Assembly: GCA_049306095.1 (NCBI GenBank)
Contig: JBAQPU010000058.1
Span: forward strand, 1 to 64,000
Length of the DNA stretch: 64,000 nt
DNA from: UBA2336 sp049306095
GTDB lineage: Bacteria; Bacteroidota; Bacteroidia; Cytophagales; Cyclobacteriaceae
Direction: 5' to 3'
Below the pieces are notes generated by a model. That model saw nothing but the letters and a program-made list of their open reading frames with translations, did no database searches and was not told where the DNA came from. Below are positions 1 to 8,655 of the stretch, piece after piece. Position 1 is the stretch's first letter, and each line of letters starts with the position of its first letter. Made by a program: the position numbers and the translations under genes.

Positions 1-1313
1 ACCATGTGGCGCGCAATTATAATTCAGATCAGAAGCCGAATGGTATTCAAAATCTGGGAGAGAAGGATGATAAGACTGTTCCTTTTAAAGTAACGAACAA
101 CTTCTATTACTTGCCTGGTCAGTCATTTCAGCCTCCTGAAGAATATGTAGCGCTTGGCCCTGATAACACCTTTCCAACGAAAGATGGAAAGTTTAACGAA
201 ATCCCTGCGAAAGTTTCGGGCAATGGAAGCATAACAGCCTCGCCAAAAATGTTCGATTGGTTTGAGACGGTGAAACTGAATTATGGAATAGATATTCAAA
301 ACGGGAATATGAAGCATTTCAATTCGGTGCCAGATACCTGGATAAAGATGAAGGATATTTTAGTGTACTGGGCCGAAAAGAAAGTTGATGGGTTTCGATG
401 CGACATGGCTGAAATGGTGCCGGTCGAATTCTGGAACTGGGTGATCCCGCAAGTGAAAGTCATAAATCCAGAAATTATTTTTATCGCAGAAATTTATACA
501 CCAACATTATACAAGAGTTATATCGAAACGGGGAAGTTCGATTTTCTGTACGACAAAGTTCAACTGTATGACAGCCTTCGGTATTTGCTGGAAGGAAAAA
601 GAAAGACAACCGACATTGATCTTATTCAGAAAAGCTTAAGCGGTATCAATTCAAGAATGCTGCACTTTCTTGAGAATCATGACGAGCAAAGAATAGCTTC
701 ACAATTTTTCACCGGTGATCCCTGGAAAGCGGTTTCTGCTATGGTCGTCAGCGCTACCCTTGATGAAGGACCGGTTTTGATTTACTTTGGGCAAGAGGTA
801 GGAGAGCCGGCTAAAGGAAACACCGGTTTTGGAAATTTAGAGAAGGTAGGCGTAACCACCATGTGGGATTATTGGGGAGTGCCCGAACATCAGAAATGGA
901 TGAACGGTGGTAAATTCGATGGTGGGCTGTTATCAGAAGATCAGAAGCGGTTGCGTCAATTTTACAGCGATCTGTTGAATATTGCGAAGACAAATCAGGC
1001 GATTGCAAATGGAGCATACCGCGATCTTACGCTAGCCAATGTGCGGAAAGGAAATTTTGATGTGGACACGCATGCCTTTGTTCGGTATGCAGGTGAAGAA
1101 AAATTATTGATTGTTTCCAGCTTTAGTGCTAAAACAAAATCCATAACCGTTAAAATTCCAAAAAGTGTTGCCGTTGACATGGGCTTGCGAGAAGGAACTT
1201 CCTATATCGCCTATGACCTGCTCTGGAAGGAGATGGAGGTTGACCTGCAAAATGATTTTTCAATGACACTCACCGTAATGCCGTACAGTTCATTTATTTT
1301 TAAGATTAAGTAA
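1..1313 (+). CDS. GH13 alpha-amylase family protein, 5' end outside the window
   Basis: The reading frame is already open at the first base. The first complete codon is His of a PNHVAR-like motif, the end of GH13 conserved region I, so the true start lies upstream. The GH13 catalytic set is intact: nucleophile Asp in GFRCDMAE (codon at 402), acid/base Glu in FIAEIYTP (489) and the third Asp in ENHDEQR (681). A short beta-sheet C-domain follows. It should hydrolyse or transfer alpha-1,4-glucans; exact specificity cannot be read from motifs. It ends in TAATG, sharing one base with glgE, which places it in the glycogen operon. It could supply maltose or malto-oligosaccharides to that pathway (inference). 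No signal peptide can be judged because the N-terminus is missing. Confidence 0.9.
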   Translation, partial: HVARNYNSDQKPNGIQNLGEKDDKTVPFKVTNNFYYLPGQSFQPPEEYVALGPDNTFPTKDGKFNEIPAKVSGNGSITASPKMFDWFETVKLNYGIDIQNGNMKHFNSVPDTWIKMKDILVYWAEKKVDGFRCDMAEMVPVEFWNWVIPQVKVINPEIIFIAEIYTPTLYKSYIETGKFDFLYDKVQLYDSLRYLLEGKRKTTDIDLIQKSLSGINSRMLHFLENHDEQRIASQFFTGDPWKAVSAMVVSATLDEGPVLIYFGQEVGEPAKGNTGFGNLEKVGVTTMWDYWGVPEHQKWMNGGKFDGGLLSEDQKRLRQFYSDLLNIAKTNQAIANGAYRDLTLANVRKGNFDVDTHAFVRYAGEEKLLIVSSFSAKTKSITVKIPKSVAVDMGLREGTSYIAYDLLWKEMEVDLQNDFSMTLTVMPYSSFIFKIK

Positions 1314-3274
1314 TGCCTATGGAAGCTGGTTTAAAAGGGCAAGCACGAGTAATGATTGAGAATGTTCAGCCACAGGTCGATGGCGGGCGTTACCCAGCTA
1401 AACGTGCCGTAGGCGAAAGGGTAGAAGTATCGGCCGATATTTTTGCCGATGGGCACGATCACATCCGGGCCGAGATTCTTTACCGGAAGAAAAACGAGCA
1501 AGCCTGGCGTTCGGTAGAAATGAAGGCTGTCGGCAATGATGCGTGGAAAGGATCTTTTGTTGTGGCGGAGCAAACTCCGTATGTGTTTACCGTTCAGGCA
1601 TGGATTGATCATTTTGAAACATGGTTTGATGGATTCAAAAAGAAGGCGAATGCCAAACTGGACGTAAAACTCGAGTTGCAGGAGGGTGCCGCAATCCTGC
1701 GTACGCTTGCCAAAGGAAAAAACAAAGACCTGTTAAAAATATCAGAAAAGCTAGCGGATACATCCACCTACAATGAAAGTATCAGGTTTGTTGTGAGTGA
1801 TGATTTTGAGAGCCTTGTGCATCAGTATCCGTTGCGAATAGTTGAATCGCAATTTGCGGGTGAATGCAGTATTCAGGTTGAGCCGGCAAAGGCATTGTTC
1901 AGTTCGTGGTACGAGTTATTCCCCCGCTCCACTTCACTGGATGGCAAGCATGGAACTTTCAACGATGTGGTGAAACTGCTTCCCCGAATTGCTTCGATGG
2001 GGTTTGATGTGTTGTACATGCCACCGATCCACCCAATTGGTAAAATAAACCGCAAAGGAAAGAATAATAGTGTACGGTCAGCAGCAGGAGAGCCTGGCTC
2101 GCCATGGGCCATCGGCAGTGAAGAAGGAGGCCACAAAGCGGTTCACCCTGCGTTGGGTTCATTGAGTGATTTTAAAAGTCTTATTACTGAAGCCAAAAAA
2201 CGTGGAATTGATGTCGCGCTTGACCTGGCTTACCAGTGCGCTCCTGACCATCCGTATGTAAAGGAGCATCCTGAATGGTTTAAGCAGCGACCGGACGGTT
2301 CCATTCAATATGCCGAGAACCCCCCAAAAAAATATCAGGACATCTATCCGTTTGATTTTGAATGCCGCGATTGGAAATTATTATGGGATGAATTGCTTTC
2401 TGTGATTTTGTTTTGGGTCGAGAACGGCATTCGGGTTTTCAGGGTTGATAATCCTCACACCAAACCGTTACCGTTTTGGGAATGGGCAATCGCTGAAACG
2501 CACAAGCTTCACCCGGATATTATTTTTTTATCGGAAGCGTTTACACGGCCTAAAATAATGAATGCCCTGGCGAAAGCCGGGTTTACCCAGTCGTACACGT
2601 ATTTCACCTGGCGGGTGAGCAAAGAGGAGATTGTTGCCTACATGACCGAACTTGTTCATGGCCCATCACGAAATTATTTCAGACCTAACTTCTGGCCAAC
2701 AACCCCGGATATTTTACCCTTTCATTTGCAACATAAGGATGAAAACAGTTTTATTATCCGGCTAGCGTTGGCTGCAACGCTTTCTTCCAATTACGGAATC
2801 TACGGTCCGGCTTTCGAATATTGCGATAACAAACCCATTGAGGGGAAAGAAGAGTTTGCGGATTCTGAAAAGTACGAGATAAAAAAATATGACTGGAAAC
2901 GCACCAACCGGTTAACCGATATTATTTCAATCATTAACAAAGTTAGAAAGGAGCACAAGGCACTTCAATCAACCTGGAACGTACACTTTTGCGAAATACA
3001 AAACCCTAATCTGATCGGATTTCTTAAAGTGACTGACGATCGGTCGGATTGTATGCTGGTGGTTGTTAACCTGGATCCGCAACAGGCTCATTCAGGGTAC
3101 CTTCAACTTCCAAAAACAATGTTGAAACTGAAGGATAAGATTAATGTGAAACTCCATGATGTGATGACCAATGAACGCTACACCTGGACGCAGGAATGGA
3201 ATTATATTGACCTGAATCCTCATAAAATTCCGTTTCATTTGTTTGAGCTAACAGTACACGAATCTCATATGTAA
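1313..3274 (+). CDS. glgE: Alpha-1,4-glucan:maltose-1-phosphate maltosyltransferase
   Basis: GlgE transfers maltosyl units from alpha-maltose 1-phosphate to the non-reducing end of alpha-1,4-glucan. The 653-residue length is usual. An N-terminal DUF3416-type domain (about 1-190) is followed by a GH13_3 barrel starting near ELFPRSTS and YMPPIHPIG. The catalytic residues are visible: nucleophile D379 in VFRVDNPHTKPLPFWEW, acid/base E408 in FLSEAFTRP and D466 in TTPDIL. The start ATG overlaps the stop of the preceding amylase by one base, and the stop overlaps the ATG of the TreS-maltokinase fusion the same way, so translation is probably coupled. Its substrate would come from the maltokinase half of the next gene. 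Confidence 0.95.
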   Translation: MPMEAGLKGQARVMIENVQPQVDGGRYPAKRAVGERVEVSADIFADGHDHIRAEILYRKKNEQAWRSVEMKAVGNDAWKGSFVVAEQTPYVFTVQAWIDHFETWFDGFKKKANAKLDVKLELQEGAAILRTLAKGKNKDLLKISEKLADTSTYNESIRFVVSDDFESLVHQYPLRIVESQFAGECSIQVEPAKALFSSWYELFPRSTSLDGKHGTFNDVVKLLPRIASMGFDVLYMPPIHPIGKINRKGKNNSVRSAAGEPGSPWAIGSEEGGHKAVHPALGSLSDFKSLITEAKKRGIDVALDLAYQCAPDHPYVKEHPEWFKQRPDGSIQYAENPPKKYQDIYPFDFECRDWKLLWDELLSVILFWVENGIRVFRVDNPHTKPLPFWEWAIAETHKLHPDIIFLSEAFTRPKIMNALAKAGFTQSYTYFTWRVSKEEIVAYMTELVHGPSRNYFRPNFWPTTPDILPFHLQHKDENSFIIRLALAATLSSNYGIYGPAFEYCDNKPIEGKEEFADSEKYEIKKYDWKRTNRLTDIISIINKVRKEHKALQSTWNVHFCEIQNPNLIGFLKVTDDRSDCMLVVVNLDPQQAHSGYLQLPKTMLKLKDKINVKLHDVMTNERYTWTQEWNYIDLNPHKIPFHLFELTVHESHM

Positions 3275-6200
3275 TGAGCAGCCAACCCAAACATACCGAC
3301 CCGCTTTGGTTCAAGGATGCCATGATCTACGAACTTTCTGTTCGGGCATTTTACGATAGCAACCGCGATGGCAAAGGTGACTTTCGGGGGCTTATCCAAA
3401 AACTTGATTATCTCGAAGACCTCGGCATCAATGCGGTATGGCTACTTCCTTTTTACCCGTCACCGCTGAAAGACGATGGATATGATGTAACCGATCACTG
3501 CGATGTTCATCCGGATTTGGGATCGATGGCTGATTTTAAAGAATTTTTAAAAGAAGCGCACAACAGAGGTATTCGGGTAATCACCGATCTGGTCATTAAT
3601 CACTCTTCCGACCAGCATGCCTGGTTTAAGCGCGCCCGTAAGGCAAAGCCAGGTTCGCGTTTCAGGGAATTTTATGTTTGGAGCGACACCGCTGAAAAAT
3701 ATAAAGATGCCCGGGTAATCATCCAGGATGAAGAGGCCGGGAACTGGACGTGGGACCCGGAAGCAAAGGCGTATTATTGGCACCGCTTTTACAGGCACCA
3801 ACCGGAACTGAATTTCGACAATCCGGAAGTGCAGATGGAAATAATCAAGATCATCGACTTTTGGTTGAAAACCGGAGTAGATGGTTTCAGGCTTTCTTCT
3901 GTTCCATTTTTGTTTGAAGAAGAAGGCACGAGTTGTGAAAACCTTCCACAAACCCATCAGTTTCTTCGCAAACTCCGAAACCACATCGATAAAAATTACA
4001 AGAACAGAGTATTGATGGCAGAGGCTAACCTATGGCCCGAAGATGCTGCCGCTTATTTTGGCGATGGCCAGGAGTGTCACATGAATTTCAACTATCCGTT
4101 GATGCCGCGCATCTTTCTGAGTTTACGAACAGAGGACAGCTATCCGATTATTGACATCATGGAGCAGATTCCCGAAACACTGGAGAACTGTCAGTGGGCC
4201 TTATTCCTGCGTAATCACGATGAACTCGGGTTGGAAATGGTGACAGAAGAAGAGAAGGACTACCTCTTTAAAGCGTACGCCACCGATTCACATACAAAAT
4301 ATAATCTAGGTATCAGAAGGCGACTGGCGCCCATGCTGAACAATGATCGAAGAAGAATTGAATTGTTATATACGATTTTGTTTTCCCTTCCGGGAACTCC
4401 AATTATTTACTATGGCGATGAAATCGGAATGGGCGACAATATATACCTGGGCGACAGGCACGGTGTACGTACACCTATGCAGTGGAACATGAATTTAAAT
4501 GCCGGGTTTTCTGAGTCGAACCCGCAGCAACTCTATTTACCCGTGATCACCGATCCGGTTTACAGGTTTGAATCGGTCAACGTAGCAACACAGGATGAAA
4601 ACCCTTCGTCACTCCTGTACTGGATCAGGAATGTGATTGCCATGCGTAAGCGGTTGTCGGTATTTGGGAGGGGAGCTCTGAAATTTATTGATAGCAACAA
4701 TAATAAAGTGCTCAGTTTTTTGCGGTCTGATGGCACCCAAAAAATTATCGTGGTAGCAAACCTTTCACAGTTTTCGCAGGCCGTGTCGCTCAATCTTTCT
4801 GAATTTAAAGACAGCGAGGTTACAGAAGTATTTAGCCAAAATCGGTTTAATAATATTGATCAGGGCCAATATTCCATTACGGTAGGGCCGTATGGATATT
4901 TCTGGTTTCAACTCGATCGAGCCGAAAGAAACGAGCCAACCCTGGGAACCAGTGAACTCCCGCTGCTGGCAACCGATGTTTCGTGGGAGAAATTTTTTAA
5001 CAACTTTGAAGAGCAACGTGCCTTTGAGCGCAAAATTCTTCCTGTTTACATCCGCAAATGCAGATGGTTTGGAGGAAAAGCGAAAGTGATCAGTAAGTTA
5101 GCCATTCACCAGGTTCTTCCACTGAAGGTAGAAGGAGAGATGCACTACCTTACACTCATTGAAGTGCATTATATGCAACGACTTCCCGAGTTGTATTTTT
5201 TACCCGTGACGTTCATTCTGGCGGATGATATTCTTGAAAAAGTAGAAAGTACAGGCCAAAGTGTTATTTCTCGTGCCGAAATTCAAAAGAAACGCGGCTA
5301 CATCATCGATAGCTGCTTCAACAAAGAGTTCCGCAATTTTCTGCTGCTCAGCATGGATAAAAAAGTTAGAATCAAATATGATGAGGGGGTGTTGGAGTTT
5401 AATTCAAGCGTGTTTAACAAAATTAAGATTCCTGCAAACACCATCGATTCTAAAATCCTGAAAGCAGAGCAAAGTAACACATCGGTTATCTATAATGATC
5501 TGTACTTTTTTAAGTTCTATCGCAAGCTTGAGAAAGAAGTGAATCCCGACCTCGAACTGGTCCGGTTCTTATCAGAACAAACCAGCTTCATCAATTCACC
5601 ACGATATGCCGGAAGCATCGAGTTAAAAGATGGCGAAGGAAGGACCATCGTCTTTGGATTGCTTCAGGAAAAGGTAGAAAACCAGGGTGATGCATGGACC
5701 ATGTCAATCGATTCGGTAGGCCGTTTTTTTGAACGGGTAATTGTTAAAGCGAAAAAAGAAAAACTTCCCAAGCTGATCAACAAACCATCCATCCAATTTG
5801 AAGATGCACCAGAATTAATCCAGGAATTTATTGGGCGTGGGTTTTACGAACGGGTAGTGCGGCTGGGGCAACGCACAGCCGAGATGCACCAGGCCATGGC
5901 ATCTAATCACACTGATGCCGCCTTTGTTCCTGAGAATTTTACAGCCAACTACCAGCGATCACTTTATTCATCCTTCCGAAAACTTGTTCGTGAAAGATTC
6001 AACCTGCTGGAAAATTCACTTTCTAAACTCGATGCCGAAACAAAAGAATTGGCAAGGAAAGTTTTAGCGATGGAGAAAGATGTATTAGAGTGTTATAGTG
6101 AAATCTTCAAAATTAAAATTACCGGTGTAAAAACCCGGATTCATGGCGACTACCACCTGGGCCAGGTATTATTTACAGGTAAAGATTTTTATATCATAGA

Positions 6201-6618
6201 CTTCGAAGGCGAACCGGGGTTTTCATTCGGTGAGCGAAGGTTAAAGAAAAGTCCGTTTAAAGATGTTGCCGGAATGATGCGCTCCTTTCACTATGCCGCG
6301 TTCGGAAAACTTTTGCTGAACGAAAACTATCGCGATCGCGACCTACAATTTTTAGAGGCCTGGGCCGAACAATGGCAACACTATGTTAGCCGGTTTTACC
6401 TGGGAGCCTATATGGAACGCATGGGAATGGGCACCACGTTGTCGGAGGAGAATGATCTGCTCATTCGAATATTCTTGCTTGAAAAGGCAATTTACGAACT
6501 AGGCTATGAGCTCAATGGTCGCCCCGATTGGGTAAGCATTCCATTGAAAGGAATCGACTATCACCTGTCGCGGTACAACCGGGAGAAAGAGACACGGAAG
6601 AAAAAGAATAACAAATGA
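3274..6618 (+). CDS. treS-mak: Trehalose synthase-maltokinase fusion; TreS half lacks the nucleophile Asp
   Basis: The 1114-residue protein has a TreS (GH13_16) barrel at about 1-545 and a maltokinase (Mak/Pep2) domain at about 560-1105. TreS interconverts trehalose and maltose; maltokinase makes the maltose 1-phosphate used by GlgE. The kinase motifs are intact: HGDYHLGQ with D959 and IIDFEGEP with D976. In the TreS half, acid/base E250 (AEANLWPED) and D316 (RNHDELG) are present, but region II reads GVDGFRLSSVPF where the family has GFRLDAVP. Residue 208, the nucleophile position, is therefore Ser (TCT, 3895-3897). The frame on both sides is undamaged. I expect loss of normal isomerase turnover, leaving a maltokinase with a TreS-shaped scaffold. 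The stop overlaps glgB by 4 bases. Confidence 0.93.
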   Translation: MSSQPKHTDPLWFKDAMIYELSVRAFYDSNRDGKGDFRGLIQKLDYLEDLGINAVWLLPFYPSPLKDDGYDVTDHCDVHPDLGSMADFKEFLKEAHNRGIRVITDLVINHSSDQHAWFKRARKAKPGSRFREFYVWSDTAEKYKDARVIIQDEEAGNWTWDPEAKAYYWHRFYRHQPELNFDNPEVQMEIIKIIDFWLKTGVDGFRLSSVPFLFEEEGTSCENLPQTHQFLRKLRNHIDKNYKNRVLMAEANLWPEDAAAYFGDGQECHMNFNYPLMPRIFLSLRTEDSYPIIDIMEQIPETLENCQWALFLRNHDELGLEMVTEEEKDYLFKAYATDSHTKYNLGIRRRLAPMLNNDRRRIELLYTILFSLPGTPIIYYGDEIGMGDNIYLGDRHGVRTPMQWNMNLNAGFSESNPQQLYLPVITDPVYRFESVNVATQDENPSSLLYWIRNVIAMRKRLSVFGRGALKFIDSNNNKVLSFLRSDGTQKIIVVANLSQFSQAVSLNLSEFKDSEVTEVFSQNRFNNIDQGQYSITVGPYGYFWFQLDRAERNEPTLGTSELPLLATDVSWEKFFNNFEEQRAFERKILPVYIRKCRWFGGKAKVISKLAIHQVLPLKVEGEMHYLTLIEVHYMQRLPELYFLPVTFILADDILEKVESTGQSVISRAEIQKKRGYIIDSCFNKEFRNFLLLSMDKKVRIKYDEGVLEFNSSVFNKIKIPANTIDSKILKAEQSNTSVIYNDLYFFKFYRKLEKEVNPDLELVRFLSEQTSFINSPRYAGSIELKDGEGRTIVFGLLQEKVENQGDAWTMSIDSVGRFFERVIVKAKKEKLPKLINKPSIQFEDAPELIQEFIGRGFYERVVRLGQRTAEMHQAMASNHTDAAFVPENFTANYQRSLYSSFRKLVRERFNLLENSLSKLDAETKELARKVLAMEKDVLECYSEIFKIKITGVKTRIHGDYHLGQVLFTGKDFYIIDFEGEPGFSFGERRLKKSPFKDVAGMMRSFHYAAFGKLLLNENYRDRDLQFLEAWAEQWQHYVSRFYLGAYMERMGMGTTLSEENDLLIRIFLLEKAIYELGYELNGRPDWVSIPLKGIDYHLSRYNREKETRKKKNNK

Positions 6619-8585
6619 CAAAGAAAAGAGCACCTTCCCAATCGGGTAAGTCAGAAACCTTCAGCTTATTTTCTGACTTTGATATACACTTGTTCAGAAC
6701 CGGAAAACACTTCAGGCTTTACGAAAAGTTTGGGGCGCACCCCATTTCAGTTAAAGGTAAGAAGGGAACCTATTTTGCAGTGTGGGCGCCAAACGCGAAG
6801 TCGGTTTCCGTTATTGGCAATTTCAATCACTGGAATTCAAACGATCATAAACTGGGGCCACGTTGGGATGGGTCCGGTATTTGGGAAGGATTTTTTTCAT
6901 CCATTAATAAAGGCGAAGTTTATAAGTATGCCATCCAGTCCAATACTGGCGAATACCTGGAGAAGGCTGATCCCTTTGCTTTCTATGCCGAAATTGCGCC
7001 TAAAACTGCGTCCATCGTCTGGGCTACCGATTATAAATGGAATGACAAGCGCTGGCTTGACTCGCGGAAGAAACTCATTGGCAAGGCTAAGCCGTATTCT
7101 GTTTATGAAGTTCATATCGGATCGTGGCGGAGAAAAGCTGAAGAAGGAAATCGGTCTCTTGCCTATGCGGAACTGGCCAAAGAACTGGTTACCTATGTAA
7201 AAGAAATGGGGTACACCCATGTTGAATTTTTACCTGTGATGGAGCATCCCTTCTTTGGATCATGGGGATATCAGATAACCGGTTATTATGCACCTACCAG
7301 CCGGTATGGAAGTCCGGAGGAACTGATGGCATTGGTAGATGCTTTTCACCAGGAAGGAATTGGCGTAATCCTCGACTGGGTTCCTTCGCACTATCCGGGC
7401 GATGCCCACGGCCTTTACAAGTTCGATGGAACGTTTCTGTACGAACATGAAGATCCGCGCAAGGGATTTCATCCCGATTGGAAGAGTTATATTTTTAATT
7501 ACGGTCGCGATGAAGTGCGGTCGTTTCTGATCAGCAATGCCTTGTTCTGGCTGGACCGCTATCATATTGATGGTTTGCGTGTAGATGCCGTGGCCAGCAT
7601 GTTATACCTGGATTATTCCCGCAAGGAAGGAGAATGGATACCCAATCAGTATGGAGGTAATGAGAATATCGAAGCTATTAATTTCCTGAAGGAATTCAAC
7701 GAAGTGGTGTACGCACAATTTCCGGATGCAGTTACCATTGCCGAAGAGTCCACAGCATGGCCCGGAGTATCGCGGCCAACGTACCTGGGCGGACTTGGCT
7801 TTGGTCAAAAGTGGATGATGGGCTGGATGCACGACACCTTGCAGTATTTTAAGAAAGATCCGGTTCACCGGAAGTACCACCAGAATGAAATCACCTTCAG
7901 CGTGATGTATGCGTTTACCGAAAACTTTATGCTTCCTCTTTCGCACGATGAGGTAGTGCATGGTAAAGGTTCCTTGCTTGGGCGTATGCCAGGCGATGAG
8001 TGGCAGCGGTTTGCCAACCTGCGTTTATTGTTTGGATATATGTTTACCCACCCGGGCACCAAGCTGAATTTTATGGGTGGCGAGTTTGCGCAGTCAGGCG
8101 AATGGAATCACGATCACAGTCTGGATTGGCATCTGCTCCAGTACACACCGCATGAAGGCATCAGCACGTTTATCAAAGAGTTGAATGTCCACTACCGATC
8201 GGAGCCGGCTTTATACCATTACTCATTTGATCATCGCGGCTTCGAGTGGATTGACTACAGCGATCGCGAAAATAGTGTGATGGCTTTTCAGCGTAAGTCA
8301 GATAAAAAGGAAGATACGCTTCTTGTGATCTGCAACTTTACACCCCAGGCGCTGCAGCACTATCGGTTGGGCGTTCCGTATCGCGGCTATTGGAAAGAAG
8401 TTTTCAATTCAGACAACCTGAAGTATGGAGGAAGCGGGGTATTGAACCACGGTGAACTTCTTACAGCGCCAATCAAATACCATCATCAGGATTATTCAAT
8501 TTCCATTACCTTGCCGCCTTTAGCGATGACTGTAGTTAAATTGTATAAAGAAGATAGTGAGTTTGAATTAGAAAAAGGAAGTTAA
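6615..8585 (+). CDS. glgB: 1,4-alpha-glucan branching enzyme
   Basis: GlgB makes the alpha-1,6 branches of glycogen. The 656-residue protein has an N-terminal CBM48 domain (FAVWAPNAKSVSVIGNFNHW, about 50-70) and a GH13_9 barrel with D324 in GLRVDAVASM, E377 in IAEESTAWPG and D445 in LSHDEVVHGKG. A C-terminal beta domain follows, ending in LPPLAMTVVKL. The ATG lies inside the end of the TreS-maltokinase gene (4-base overlap), so the two are probably translationally coupled. With GlgE and maltokinase it completes a glycogen-building set that needs neither GlgA nor GlgC, neither of which lies in this window. Confidence 0.96.
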   Translation: MTKKRAPSQSGKSETFSLFSDFDIHLFRTGKHFRLYEKFGAHPISVKGKKGTYFAVWAPNAKSVSVIGNFNHWNSNDHKLGPRWDGSGIWEGFFSSINKGEVYKYAIQSNTGEYLEKADPFAFYAEIAPKTASIVWATDYKWNDKRWLDSRKKLIGKAKPYSVYEVHIGSWRRKAEEGNRSLAYAELAKELVTYVKEMGYTHVEFLPVMEHPFFGSWGYQITGYYAPTSRYGSPEELMALVDAFHQEGIGVILDWVPSHYPGDAHGLYKFDGTFLYEHEDPRKGFHPDWKSYIFNYGRDEVRSFLISNALFWLDRYHIDGLRVDAVASMLYLDYSRKEGEWIPNQYGGNENIEAINFLKEFNEVVYAQFPDAVTIAEESTAWPGVSRPTYLGGLGFGQKWMMGWMHDTLQYFKKDPVHRKYHQNEITFSVMYAFTENFMLPLSHDEVVHGKGSLLGRMPGDEWQRFANLRLLFGYMFTHPGTKLNFMGGEFAQSGEWNHDHSLDWHLLQYTPHEGISTFIKELNVHYRSEPALYHYSFDHRGFEWIDYSDRENSVMAFQRKSDKKEDTLLVICNFTPQALQHYRLGVPYRGYWKEVFNSDNLKYGGSGVLNHGELLTAPIKYHHQDYSISITLPPLAMTVVKLYKEDSEFELEKGS

Positions 8586-8655
8586 TTATGGGTCGCCAGT
8601 TGATCAACTACAACGGCCTGTTAACACTACCAATAACAATTAACGAAGAAAAAAT

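Noticed and set aside
3880..3906. The Ser at the TreS nucleophile might reflect a local frameshift
   Set aside because: Conserved residues immediately before (GVDGFRL) and after (EEEGTSCENLP) remain in the same frame; only the codons for residues 208-209 differ.
3547..3984. A 145-codon open frame on the minus strand inside the TreS-maltokinase gene
   Set aside because: It lies opposite conserved GH13 sequence and has no start signal or recognisable motif, so it is a shadow of the coding strand.
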